A stretch of 64,000 bases of DNA, from contig JAMXDE010000014.1 of the NCBI GenBank assembly GCA_026770025.1, forward strand, positions 992,001 to 1,056,000, given 5' to 3'. The stretch comes from Craspedostauros australis. Its lineage: Eukaryota > Bacillariophyta > Bacillariophyceae > Mastogloiales > Achnanthaceae. Shown here piece after piece: positions 12,479-22,832 of the stretch. The translations under genes and the position numbers were made by a program. Each line of letters opens with the position of its first letter. Position 1 is the stretch's first letter. The notes beneath the pieces are model-generated. The model was not told where the DNA came from, made no database searches, and saw only the letters and a program-made list of their open reading frames with translations.

Positions 12479-14020
12479 ATGTTCTTCGCAACCACCTCCC
12501 GCCGCTTCACCGCATCCATCGCCAAGAGCCATGGAGCCGCTCGATTCTTCTCCGCTCTCCCTGATACCATGAAGGTGAGTCCGTCCAAAATCCCCATGGT
12601 GTCTCGAGCCATCGTGGAGCACCACATCAGGTTCGCTTCAGCGTGTCAGCGGTATGAGAACGTCTCCACTTTCTGAATTCCTGATAATCCAGCTCTGTTG
12701 AGTGGGTCTGTCCCATTCAAGTCACCGCCAGACCACGCACGGCATGACGAGGATCTTCCTCTTCTGCTTCGCGGTTTTCTGTTTTTCTTTCTGCGGTGGC
12801 CATTGTTGGACTTCGTGTAAATTCCCACCTTTTGCATCGTTCCTCATCTCACTTCGCCCTGCCATTCCCTCTCGCTGTCTCTCTTCGCTCTACTCGTGCC
12901 CCGACTTCAAAATTGGCCAACGCAACTTGCATGATACGTAATTCCATCCATACAACGAAAACCATGCCTACGTAATCGCGTGATCTCTCCAACCACTGTA
13001 CTCTGTTCGAATCAACAGGCTGCCGTCGTCCGCGAGGTTGGCGATGCTGATGCCCTCAAGGTTGAGGAGGACTTCCCCACCCCAGCCCTCAAGGAGGGAC
13101 AGGTCATCGTGAAGAACGAATTCGCAGGAATCAACTTCATCGACACCTACCATCGCAAGGGATTGTACGCCCGCGATCTGCCATTCGTCGGCGGGCAGGA
13201 GGGTGGCGGCACCATCGCAGCCGTCTCCGACGAGGCTGCCGCACAGGGCCTCAAGGTCGGCGACCGCGTCGCGTACTCCGTCTTCGGCTCGTACGCCGAG
13301 TACACTGCGGTCCCAACCGGTAAGATCCTGCCAGTCCCAGATGGTGTGGGACTGGACGTTGCCACCTCCTGCGTCGTGCAGGGAATGACAGCGCATTACC
13401 TGACTTCTTCCGCCCACGCTGACTTGATCAAGGAGGGCGAATGGTGCCTCATCCATGGTGTCGGCGGCGGCACGTGCCAGTGGGCCGCCCAGATGGCCAA
13501 GATCCGCGGCTACAAGGTCATCGGAACCGTCTCGAAGGGCAAGGCCGATGTCGCCTCATCCCTCGGATGCGATGAGCTCATCGTCCTCGACGAGGTCGAG
13601 GGAGCCTCCTTCGAGGACTACGAATCTGTCGACGTCGTCGCCAAGGTCAATGAGATCACCGGCGGAGAGGGAGTCAAGTGCGTCATTGACGGAATCGGAA
13701 AGAGCACCGTCGACATCTCCATCAACTCCCTTGGACGCAGAGGTATCTTTGTCAGTTTCGGAAATGCGTCGGGTGCCGTCCCGGCCTTCCCAGTCCTCCG
13801 CCTCATCGGCAAGTCCGCGTACGTCACACGACCAAAACTGCTGGATTACACCGTCGACAGAGAGGAGCTCACGTGGCGTTCGGGCGAGATCTTCAGCTGG
13901 CTCAACGAGGGCAAGCTCAGCGTCAGCGTCGACACCACCTTCACCCTCGACGAGGCAGCCGAAGGCCACAAGTACCTCGAGGCTGGAAAGAGCAAGGGCA
14001 AGGTTCTGTACGCCATCTAA
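12479..14020 (+). CDS. NADPH:quinone oxidoreductase (zeta-crystallin-like MDR), mitochondrial
   Basis: Two exons, 12479-12574 and 13019-14020, 365 residues; donor AAG|GTGAGT and acceptor AACAG|GCT join in phase 0. Exon 1 encodes exactly a 32-residue Arg/Ser-rich presequence (MFFATTSRRFTASIAKSHGA...), typical of mitochondrial import. Exon 2 is the enzyme. The GroES-like catalytic half has GINFIDTYHRKGLY and DRVAYSVFGSYAEY. The nucleotide-binding half has WCLIHGVGGGTCQWAAQMAK and GYKVIGTVSKGKADVASSLG. Together these are diagnostic of the zeta-crystallin/QOR branch of the zinc-free medium-chain dehydrogenases, which reduce quinones with NADPH. Family length is about 325, so the core is complete. 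The 444-nt intron separates targeting peptide from enzyme. Confidence 0.92.
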
Positions 14021-15294
14021 GCATCCAAAGATTATCTAGGTAGAGCACCAGCACGGTCGATGCACGCTCCAGCATAACCACAGTGCGGTATGCAAATGAA
14101 TGAACTTATCGTACGATGCCACAGATACCAACACATGCGTTGCCAGTGCAGAGTACGAGCATGTATGTATGTATGGTGGCGCAACTGGCATTGCGTTTTC
14201 AATGAACCAAACGGTATCTGTTGACGAGGTGCCATAGGCCGTACTCTCTCTCTCTCTCGAACGAACGAAAGAGACTGCCTGGCATGCACTGACGATCGAT
14301 CGACAAGCTAGCAGTATCTTGCAGTTTGCAATTGTTGACGTTGATGCTCGACAACTACCTGCACAGACAACCACACGATGCAGAGGAAGAAGAGAATGAT
14401 CAAAAAGCTGCGGGAAGGGGTTTTGCGACAGGTCGGAACTAAACTGAATTCGGCGGATATCTTCGGAGGAACTATTACGAAGCATCGATTCAGACTGTCC
14501 GCCAACTGCAAATAGAAGCACAAGAACGATTCGTCTGACTGAGTAGACTCAGACGATTGCGAATCTGCTGGAAGTTGAAGAGTCAAGATCGCCTGTAGAA
14601 ACCCACGTGCGATTGGTACTGGATCGCATGCACACTGGTTTCTCTTCTGTGACCATCGGGCATCGCCACCGGTTGGATTCAAGTTGCGCCGAAACATCAA
14701 CAGCAGGAAAAACCAAATGTTGAACCAGCACGAACAAACGGAGCCAAAAGGCCGACTACAAGTCCGCGCGCAAAAGAGGAAGGATTTATCGGATGCAGAA
14801 AAGGCGCACAGAGAAGGTAGCACAGGAAGGGACGCAAACAGGTATCGATTGTTGTCCGGAGTCTGCCACGACACGACAGTGAACAGGAAAGCCTCTCGGA
14901 GCCAACAGCCATCACAAAATCAAAACGTGTGCTCCACCCGTAAGACGAGACCAACAACAGCAACAGCAACAGCAACAACATCACTGAAAGAAAGCAAAAG
15001 CCGCAACAACCTCCGCAAACCCAGACATTCATAAAACAAAGTACAGAAGGAGGAAGACACAGAGACAACCATAAAACGGACACACAGACGAAAGCACAGC
15101 AACGCAAGCGAACGCAAACGCAAACGTCATCACGACAACAACGCCAACAAGCACGACCACAAAACCTAGATTCGTGTGAATTGAACTGCCTGACTTATCG
15201 CTTGTTTGAAACGTTGCGTGCCTCAGGAATCCACAACACCAACCAAAGAAACAACCAAAGCACAACATCAAGACGTTCGAGCCACACTTCCACC
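14021..15294. other. Intergenic region between two plus-strand genes
   Basis: There is no convincing gene. A GAGTACGAGC motif is at 14151-14160, TATG repeats at about 14163-14175, a CT run at about 14243-14258 and ACAGCA triplet repeats at about 14951-14978. The CA-rich, T-poor tract from about 14930 to 15294 is probably promoter plus 5' leader of the bilin reductase. Short minus-strand frames here look spurious. Confidence 0.4.
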
Positions 15295-16398
15295 ATGAAG
15301 CCACAGCACCTGCTCCTCCTGCTCCCGCTCGTTGAGGCCTACGTGCCAAACAACAACGGCAACGGCAAGCCCTTCATCAAGAGAGGAAAGAACAAGCTCG
15401 ATGTCTCCGCCATGTCCAGCGCACCGCCGCTGCCATCAACCACGCCCATTCCAACCAACGGCATGCACCAGGAGCAGGAGCAAAAAGACACGCACGAGGA
15501 TGTGCTGAAGTCCATGGCCGAAGCCGCTGCGAGCAAGTTCGATGAGATCCTCGCATCTCCAGCCGCAGACTTCGTCTCCATGCGAGATGCCGAAGCCCAG
15601 CACGGAATGCCGTGGAAGAGCTCGATTGACGAGAGCCTCGGAAACGATGAGCTCCTGTACATGCCATTCTGGGAGTGGCAGATGGACTTCATGGAGAACA
15701 ACCTCAGCAACATCAAGGTCGAGGCCTGTGAGAATGACGACATGGACTTCTCCCACAATGCCAACAAGAAGAAGAACGCGCGCATCGTCAACCTGTGCTT
15801 CTCCTCCGACGAGTACCGCAAGATCCGCCTGACCTACTACGACGCCGGCGACAACACGCAGGTGTTCAACTCCGTCTTCTACCCACGACCCGAGTACAAC
15901 CTGCCGGTTCTGGGCATCGACCTCCTCGCCTTCAACCGCAAGAAGTACCTCGCAATCGTCGACTTCCAGCCCATCCATGACGACGAGGCGGACCACGCCG
16001 TCACGTACGAACACATGCTGGAGCCCATCAAGAACAGCTACGAGTCCCTGCAGGGCAAGATGAGCGCCAAGTTCTACGACGAAACCAAGTTCTTCTCGCA
16101 GCAGATGCTGTTCGCCAGATTCGAAGAGGAGGAAGTCGTGGGTCGTGACCTGTTCCCAGCCTTCCAGAGCTACGTGGAGACCCACCTGGATCTGGTGAAG
16201 TCGCTGGAACCGGACTACGATAACAGCGCGAAGGTGATGCAACGCCAGGAAGCCTACGATGTGTACTCGGCAGAGCGTGACCCAGCCGCTGGTCTCTTCA
16301 CCGCCATGTTCGGCGCGGAGTGGGCTGATGGCTTCATGCACGACTTCCTCTTCTCCATGAGCAGGCCAGGTGCCGTCAACAGCAGTGACAACAACTAG
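15295..16398 (+). CDS. Ferredoxin-dependent bilin reductase (PebB/HY2/PcyA family), plastid
   Basis: Single exon, 367 residues from the ATG at 15295 (CACCATGAAG). The N-terminus MKPQHLLLLLPLVEAYVPN is a signal peptide ending in a plastid ASAFAP-like site with Tyr at +1, so the enzyme should be in the plastid, where ferredoxin and biliverdin are. The body follows the bilin reductase pattern: MPFWEWQMDFMENNL, then FNSVFYPRPEYNLPVLGID and the YLAIVDFQP strand, then a helical region ending HDFLFSMSRP. The PVLGIDLL block resembles PebB/PebS by eye more than PcyA, but the exact product (phycoerythrobilin, phytochromobilin or another bilin) cannot be set without a tree. The asparagine in FNSVF lies near the position where PcyA has its catalytic histidine; I could not align this rigorously. 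A phytochrome chromophore is one possible use. Confidence 0.85.
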   Translation: MKPQHLLLLLPLVEAYVPNNNGNGKPFIKRGKNKLDVSAMSSAPPLPSTTPIPTNGMHQEQEQKDTHEDVLKSMAEAAASKFDEILASPAADFVSMRDAEAQHGMPWKSSIDESLGNDELLYMPFWEWQMDFMENNLSNIKVEACENDDMDFSHNANKKKNARIVNLCFSSDEYRKIRLTYYDAGDNTQVFNSVFYPRPEYNLPVLGIDLLAFNRKKYLAIVDFQPIHDDEADHAVTYEHMLEPIKNSYESLQGKMSAKFYDETKFFSQQMLFARFEEEEVVGRDLFPAFQSYVETHLDLVKSLEPDYDNSAKVMQRQEAYDVYSAERDPAAGLFTAMFGAEWADGFMHDFLFSMSRPGAVNSSDNN

Positions 16399-17235
16399 AG
16401 AAGATCGCTCCCACCAAAGTGTTGGATAGTTCTTCCACCAGAGCAATGCAGAGTGCTTGACTCCATTGCATGTATCATACACCATGGATGGTACGCCAAA
16501 CCCACCCGCGCTTCACAATAGCGCTACATAGACACTGTAAACTTAGCAATTCTGTATGTAGCACCAAGCTCGCACACCCAGTCTGGCAGGATCTCTGCAG
16601 GAACTGAGCAGAGCATAGCTTTCTCACACGACCACCATCGACAACCCGAATCTCCACAGAACAATGCTCTGTTCCGCCAGAGCGTCCTGGCGTGATGTTC
16701 TGCCCTTCGGTGAATCCTCTTGTTGAACCTCTGGGATACGACGATCTGCACAGGAAGAGCCTGCGCGGATCTCTCCGCATCTCTGCTGCATCTGTTCATC
16801 CAATCCGAACGTTTCGCGATCGGAACTCTTTCTTTCGATGACTCTTCGACTCGGTCGAACGCTCGAGAACTGGCCGACTCGATGGAGCGTTCAAGAATAA
16901 CACGACCCAAGTATTCCCAGGACTCGCAGCAAACACGACAACAATGACCGTTGATGACCAGAACGGAGGCGTGAGAAAGTGGTGGGAGACGTGGTAACAA
17001 GAGAGAAAAGGCCACGACGATGGCAATGACATGACCGCGATAGAGGGATCAGCGGCGCGCATCACAGAACGAAGTTGTCATGTTCTGACTTGGATCTGTT
17101 CTGTTGACTCCCACAAACAGGAATCAACCGAAGAAAGAGCGCTGATCGACGTCGGTGCTGCATCGAAGAATTGAAGGAACGACAACACCACAACATCGAC
17201 ACAGTCCATCGCTGCGACACTGCAAGACTGCCACA
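16399..17235. other. Intergenic region
   Basis: This is the 3' region of the bilin reductase and the promoter of the next plus-strand gene. I see no gene and no clear repeat. Short minus-strand frames (such as 16524-17015) show no domain. Confidence 0.4.
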
Positions 17236-20200
17236 ATGCACGCGCTCGAGATGGAGGAGGTCGAGAGCCTCGTCGGCGGCAGCAGGAAGAAGCTGCAGCA
17301 GGCAAGGGCCAAACTGACAAATCCCAAGGACGATGAGTCGTGCCTTTCCGGCATCGCCAGCACGCGGAGCTTCATGACCAACGTGATCGCCGTCGCCGGC
17401 CTGGCGTTGGTCATGGTTGCGGCGGTCGCCCTGTTCACCAAGGATGGGTCCACTGCGGCCGTTGGCGGTGACCAGAGCAATCACATCGCCGGTGCGGACA
17501 CTTCAGGCCTCGTAGACGTGGGCTCCAACAAAAGCGTCGACCAAGCCTCGGCATCGAACACCAGACGCATGGACGCCGCAGGCAGCACGGGCCTGGTGTA
17601 CAGCAGCTACGCCAAGGTCACTCCATTGAAGTACACCGCGGAGCTGAATGATAAGCAAAGGACGGCGTTGTCAGCCAAGTGGGGCCACTGGCACTTCTGG
17701 GACGGCGAGGAGGACACCAGACCCAAGGAGGACTTTGCTGCCAAGTTTGCAAACCGCGACGTCCCCGCCGAAAAGTTCCCCGAAACTGCCTGGCAGGCCG
17801 ACGCCGTCTTCGTCAACCACTACCTTAACGATGCCGAGCAGCTCGTCACAAGGGCCATGGAGGCCATCTACACAGAGTACGGCCACGGCAAGCCGCTACC
17901 GGACGACCGACTCGCCGCGCGTTCCAAAATGTTCCGCTGGGACAAGATTGACATGGCGACGCAGACGAACACGCCGCCGGGATACGGGCGAGGAGGCAGC
18001 CGAGGAAACGGAGGATGGACGACCCACCGGAGTTTCGAAGGACTCGTGAGACGCTTGCTCCATGCCATGATGACACAGGATGAGTTCGTCGTGGTGCTCG
18101 GCGGTCATTCAGCAGCGGCAGGCCAAGGGTGAGTTGGATACTCATATCGATTGCAATAGCATTTCATGGACTGCCACCTGCATGCAGGCATGCCATGCAG
18201 GCATGAATGCGCAAGCCACAATTCCTGTTGTCGTTGTTTTCTCCGCTTTCACAAGTTTGATGACCGCCTCTTGTCTGTGGTCCTCTTCCAAAACTGCAAG
18301 AGAGCACCCCACGAGTACTCTACACTGCTTCAATCCCAATTGAAACGTGCCATGCAACTGCATTACTCTGCTCACCATTAACCCAATCCTCTCTCTCTCT
18401 CTCTCTCTCTTTCTTCTACTCGCTCTACCCACACATATCATCTACCATTACACCTGCTCGTACCATTGCACAACACTTGCCCGCACAGTAATCACTTCCA
18501 CCAAAGCTACATGATGCAGTTCCACAAGGTCATGTCCCCAGTTTTCAACCGCCTCGGTGTGAAGCTCGTGACCAGGAACATGGCGCAGGGAGGCATGGGA
18601 ACTGGCCACTCGTCCCTGGGCTCCTTATCAATCTACGGAGACTGCGACCTCTTGCTTTGGGATACAGGTACGTCATTGTTCATTCATTCTTTCCTCATTC
18701 ATCCACCCATCTTCGTACACTTGTCTCCATAGATCGGAGAGCGCCAAGCTGCAGCATTTGTGCCGCGTTGGTGCTGTTTGCAGTGGGGGTACGGCATGAG
18801 CTGAAACGTCTACGATGCACATGCCCATGTCCCACCTACAGACGCTGCTGATCGTCTTTTGTGTCCGCGATTGCCAGTTTCACAGCCAATTCAGTCGCCC
18901 CTACTGCATCTCTCTGGAGCACTCGACTACAACCTGTTCGTGCGCGCTGATAAACCCCAACGCACACGTAACAGACATGCATACTGATACATGCTGACGT
19001 ACCCGTTTTTCGATCCCATCGTCCTTGCATACTCATACCATACGTACCCGTTCGGATATGTATCGATCGCTGTGCTGTTTGCTTTGTTTTTGCTTGTGGC
19101 AGGCATGACCGAGGGCTCGCAAGTCGACTTCATCGATCTCTTCCTGCGACAGGCTCTCATCAGCGGGAAGAAGGTACCAGTCGTGTGGGGAGGCGAATTC
19201 TCTCTCCTCCGCAACTTGCACGAAGAGGCGGACGTCGACGTCGGAGACTTCGGTTGGGGCTACGATGGTATCGCAGCTGTGACAAGCAAGGAGCAGGCCA
19301 AGAGTGTCCCGTGGGCAGCTCGATACTTGAAGTGCAGCAGCGATGCGCGCGAGCTTTGTCAGGATGAGCCCAGGTTTTGCGCCACGTGCTGGATTGATCG
19401 AGACGATGGCATCAAACCAGAGGCCAACCAGATGCCCCAACCCAAGGGCCAAGTCAAGTGGCACCCCGGATGGAGAGTTCACCAGCTGAAGGGACGCGCA
19501 TTGGCATTCTCTGTTCTCCAGGCATTGTCAGAAGCAGTCAACCAATGGAGCGAAGGCACCATGGGCGGCCCGCCGCTGGCTGACGAGAAGTGGCATGTCA
19601 CCAAGTACTACAACAACATCAGAAAGAAGGTGATTGACCTGGGTAAGAACACTGACAAGGGCGAATGCAACAAGCTCGCAAATCGCCTGCCAAAACGAAT
19701 TTGTTGGACTCCCATGCGTGGACGCACACAGTACACGCCCCGAGCCAATCCCGAAGTGACGAGCTTGTCGTCCATCGTCAAACCAGCAGACAATGGTTAC
19801 AAACCAACCAATGACAAGAAGCTTCTGTACGAAGGACCCGATGCACACAACAAATGCTTCGACATCCAGGAGAATCAGGTTGATGTCCATGGCGTTGTGT
19901 CTGGCCGTCGTCGTCGTCACCTCGAACAAGACCCGTTCGCTCAACATGATATCACACCCAGGGAAATCCTCAACCCAGCTCATCAAACCGGCAGAAGCCA
20001 GAGCGAAAGCAAACATGATTCAACCGCATCCGCAAAGGAAGAGGACAAGGAGGAGGAAGAGGTCGAGCAAGCTGAGATCACCACCAGTAGCCACCGTCAA
20101 CTTGAGGAGATCAAACCAGGCAAAGGTTGGGAGGTGCTGGGCGAACCAGCAGGGTATTGCGACGGATCCTACGAGTCAACTTGCGCCTTGGAAGCAAGTG

Positions 20201-21235
20201 CTGCTTGCGCCTTGTATGGTCACCATGATGCGTAAGTGGAATATGAAATGTGAAACGTGGAACGTGATCACACGACGTACCTTCAGTTGGTGCAATGCAA
20301 TGTATTGCATGACCTTTCGACAAGAACTCCACCATCCGAGCGTAGTATTGCCAGACCGCTCACTGCAGTGTTTGATTGCTGGAGTTGCAGAAGAAGAGAT
20401 GCGCAGCCATCATCATGCCCGCAACCCCCTCAGCTGTTCCTGGAGGGAGGATCTCAACTTGCCATCTTCGACTTTATTCGTGTCAACTCACCCTGTTTCG
20501 ATATCCTCAACTGGTACTTATTCCCAATTGTCCACGGATAATGACGATGTTTGAACCTCCTTTGTGGAAACTGCACGTGTATTGTGCGTCAATGCATCCG
20601 CACGCGGTACATCATGTGATATTGAGTGTTGGTGTTGCATTTACGTATGGGTACACAACCTACAAACGCTCCGGCCGCAACCTTATCGGAACATGTGCAT
20701 CATACTCGTACAATGGTTTTGCAGTCACGGGGATATAGTTGGCAATGCGTTTTCCGGATGGCTGGTCCTCACGGTGCCCAAGGTCAAGGAAGGCATCATC
20801 ATTCTCAAGCTCAATTCGTGGCATGACCCAAAAGAACACATCATGACGAAAGACTGGACATCTGTGAACAACGTGCAGGCACGAAACCTCCGCGAGAATC
20901 CTACCGAGGTTGACGAGATGCTCTATGAAAGCGAGATTTCACCGGCTGGTGCGGAGTACACTGACAGCGATCATAGGTCGCTGGGCTGGAAGTACACCCC
21001 ACGTGACGTCCCGGACAATTTTGAGTTCGATTACGCCATCAACGGCAAGATCACGACGATGAAGAAAGCCGAATACATGGAGAAGAAGAAGAATCTCCAA
21101 GGGGTCTTGGAGGCACTCGTTATCCTCAATGATCCCAACTTCACGAACAAGGAAATCGACGTCGAAGTTGCCATTCGTATTCGCAACTGCGGAAAGGAAT
21201 GCATTGTTGGGCTTTCTCATGTGTACTTTGCATAG
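17236..21235 (+). CDS. Type II membrane SGNH-hydrolase-like protein
   Basis: Four exons: 17236-18128, 18489-18667, 19103-20231 and 20725-21235, 903 residues. All have GT-AG borders and phases 2, 1 and 2 that close exactly. A single membrane segment lies at about residues 47-67 after a charged cytosolic N-terminus, giving type II topology, as in Golgi or secretory enzymes. The luminal part starts with a conserved aromatic stretch (KWGHWHFWDG). Near 289 it has GGHSAAAGQGNHF, split by intron 1, which fits SGNH/GDSL block I with the Ser nucleophile. Then follow DLLLWDTGMTEG and KVPVVWGGEFSLL. After a low-complexity acidic linker, exon 4 encodes a beta-rich domain (GWLVLTVPKVKEGIIILKLN). Large families of this type occur in diatoms, usually annotated SGNH-like with no proven substrate. 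A carbohydrate-modifying role is only a guess. Confidence 0.75.
18389..18410. repeat. CT microsatellite
   Basis: A run of CT dinucleotides lies inside intron 1 of the SGNH-like gene, upstream of the acceptor at 18487-18488. It may serve as, or extend, a polypyrimidine region. Confidence 0.85.
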
Positions 21236-21755
21236 TTGTACGAGTAGGAGACTGGATACGACTTACGTACTCTACTTCATGGCAGTCCTCTTCGAGTATG
21301 ATGGTAGCAGGATGCCACTCTCAACTGCCGCGAACCAACGCCACCAATCGACTGTGATGCAATTACGAGCGAAGCAGGGTTGTTCTACGACTATGAGAGT
21401 ACTGAACACGTACTCGTACCATCCCGTCTAGCGGAAATGGAGATGGGCACCTCCACAATCCATGTCTGTGCAGAGTACGAGTATGAGTGTCTGGTGGTAT
21501 GTGGGTCGTACGAGTGCCTACTAATAAAACAAAGCGTGACTCTGACGTTTCGTCGTGCATTTCATGTGCAAAATTAAAAAAAGGATGCTCTTGTGATTCA
21601 ACAGGGTCCAGTTCCGTCTCATTTCCGCAAAACAGGCGATGCTTCCTGTGTGCCTCTGCTACACGCGTGCGCATGCATTGTACGGTGCAGTCCTGTATGG
21701 TCAAGTACGATTCAGTCCGAGTATGTATGTGTCATTGCGTGAATGCCAACGGTGC
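21236..21755. other. Convergent intergenic region
   Basis: This lies between the SGNH-like stop (+) and the carrier-like stop (-). It holds several copies of a GTACGAGT-type word (21411-21420, 21471-21490 and about 21508) and a short A-run at about 21576-21582. No gene is seen. Confidence 0.5.
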
Positions 21756-22832
21756 CTACGATGTGGGCGACTTTGTGTCTGCCGTCGCATTTCGACGGAT
21801 GTCTTTGAATCTCATTTCGTAAATTTGTTTGACGACGTTCATGACGGCAGGCTCCCCGATGGGAAGGACTTCGTTGTAGAACCAAGGCAGGACTCCCTGT
21901 GCTGGTGCATTCATGAGGACTCGCGAGAACCATTTGGGACCTGTGAAGAAGGCCTTCGCGCCATCGCGCTTGTAGCTTTCGCTGATGATCTTCTTGTACT
22001 CGATCTTACCGTGAGTGCCAAGGTAGTCCAAGGAACGTCCCCACAAGGACTGTTGGGTGATGGCAGCGACGTTGCCGACGAAGATGTTCATGCCGAGGCC
22101 GAACCAGAAGAGTGAGCGGTTGCTCTTTCGTTCCTGCGGGAAGTAGAGCTTGTAGGTGATGGGCGTGATGATGAAGGTGGTTTGACACATGATGAAGTTG
22201 CGCATCATGCCCGGCGCGAATGCCGGACCAGCCACCCTGGACAGGGACCTGGCGTTCATGGACTTCTCGATACTGGCGAATTTCTCCAGTCCGAAGAAGC
22301 GCTGCACCTCGGCTCGGTTGGAGACCTTGGTCTCGATTGCGGCTGAAAAGATCGGCGAGACGAGGGTCTTGAATCCGTACTTGATGTTGTCGGTAGCACT
22401 CGTCTCATCCTCCAACCGCGGTAGCATGAGCTCGTTGCCGTAGTACACGGGCTTGACGCCGAGGAGGTTGCTGAGACCGTGATCGAAGAATTGGAATGCA
22501 AGGCCCATGACGCTGTACTGGAAGAACCAGGCGGTGATGGATGCCGGCCCGACGACACGGTACGGAGCCAACATGCCATCCTTGAAGGTAAGCCTCGCGG
22601 CCTGCTGGAGCTGTCCGGAGCCTGAAACCTGCGAAGAGTTCATGAAGAGGGCGATTTTCTCCAACGGCATGCCAGCAAATCGCATAACCACTCCGAACAT
22701 GCCAATTCCGATCGATCTGTACGTGACCAGCGTCGGTTCCGCGATGGAAAGGGGCAGACCAGCCTGCTCGGCGACGAGATCCGTGTCGCGTCGCTGCAGC
22801 TTGGGTGCCTCGTGCTGTTCCTGCTCGCTCAT
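21756..22832 (-). CDS. Mitochondrial-carrier-like membrane protein
   Basis: Single exon of 358 residues with ATG at 22832. It has several hydrophobic, glycine-rich segments (for example SIGIGMFGVVMRFAG, ITAWFFQYSVMGLAFQF and LFWFGLGMNIFVGN). Near the C-terminus it has a segment typical of the matrix loop and following helix of SLC25 carriers (YKRDGAKAFFTGPKWFSRVL). Length fits three repeats of about 100 residues. The Px[DE]xx[KR] signatures are not obvious, so this would be a diverged carrier of unknown substrate. Inner mitochondrial membrane location is inferred from the family. It could instead belong to an unnamed membrane family. Confidence 0.55.
   Translation of the reverse strand: MSEQEQHEAPKLQRRDTDLVAEQAGLPLSIAEPTLVTYRSIGIGMFGVVMRFAGMPLEKIALFMNSSQVSGSGQLQQAARLTFKDGMLAPYRVVGPASITAWFFQYSVMGLAFQFFDHGLSNLLGVKPVYYGNELMLPRLEDETSATDNIKYGFKTLVSPIFSAAIETKVSNRAEVQRFFGLEKFASIEKSMNARSLSRVAGPAFAPGMMRNFIMCQTTFIITPITYKLYFPQERKSNRSLFWFGLGMNIFVGNVAAITQQSLWGRSLDYLGTHGKIEYKKIISESYKRDGAKAFFTGPKWFSRVLMNAPAQGVLPWFYNEVLPIGEPAVMNVVKQIYEMRFKDIRRNATADTKSPTS

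Noticed and set aside
15436-16485. 349-codon minus-strand frame
   Set aside because: Antisense shadow of the bilin reductase; hydrophobic Val/Leu-rich text without a domain.
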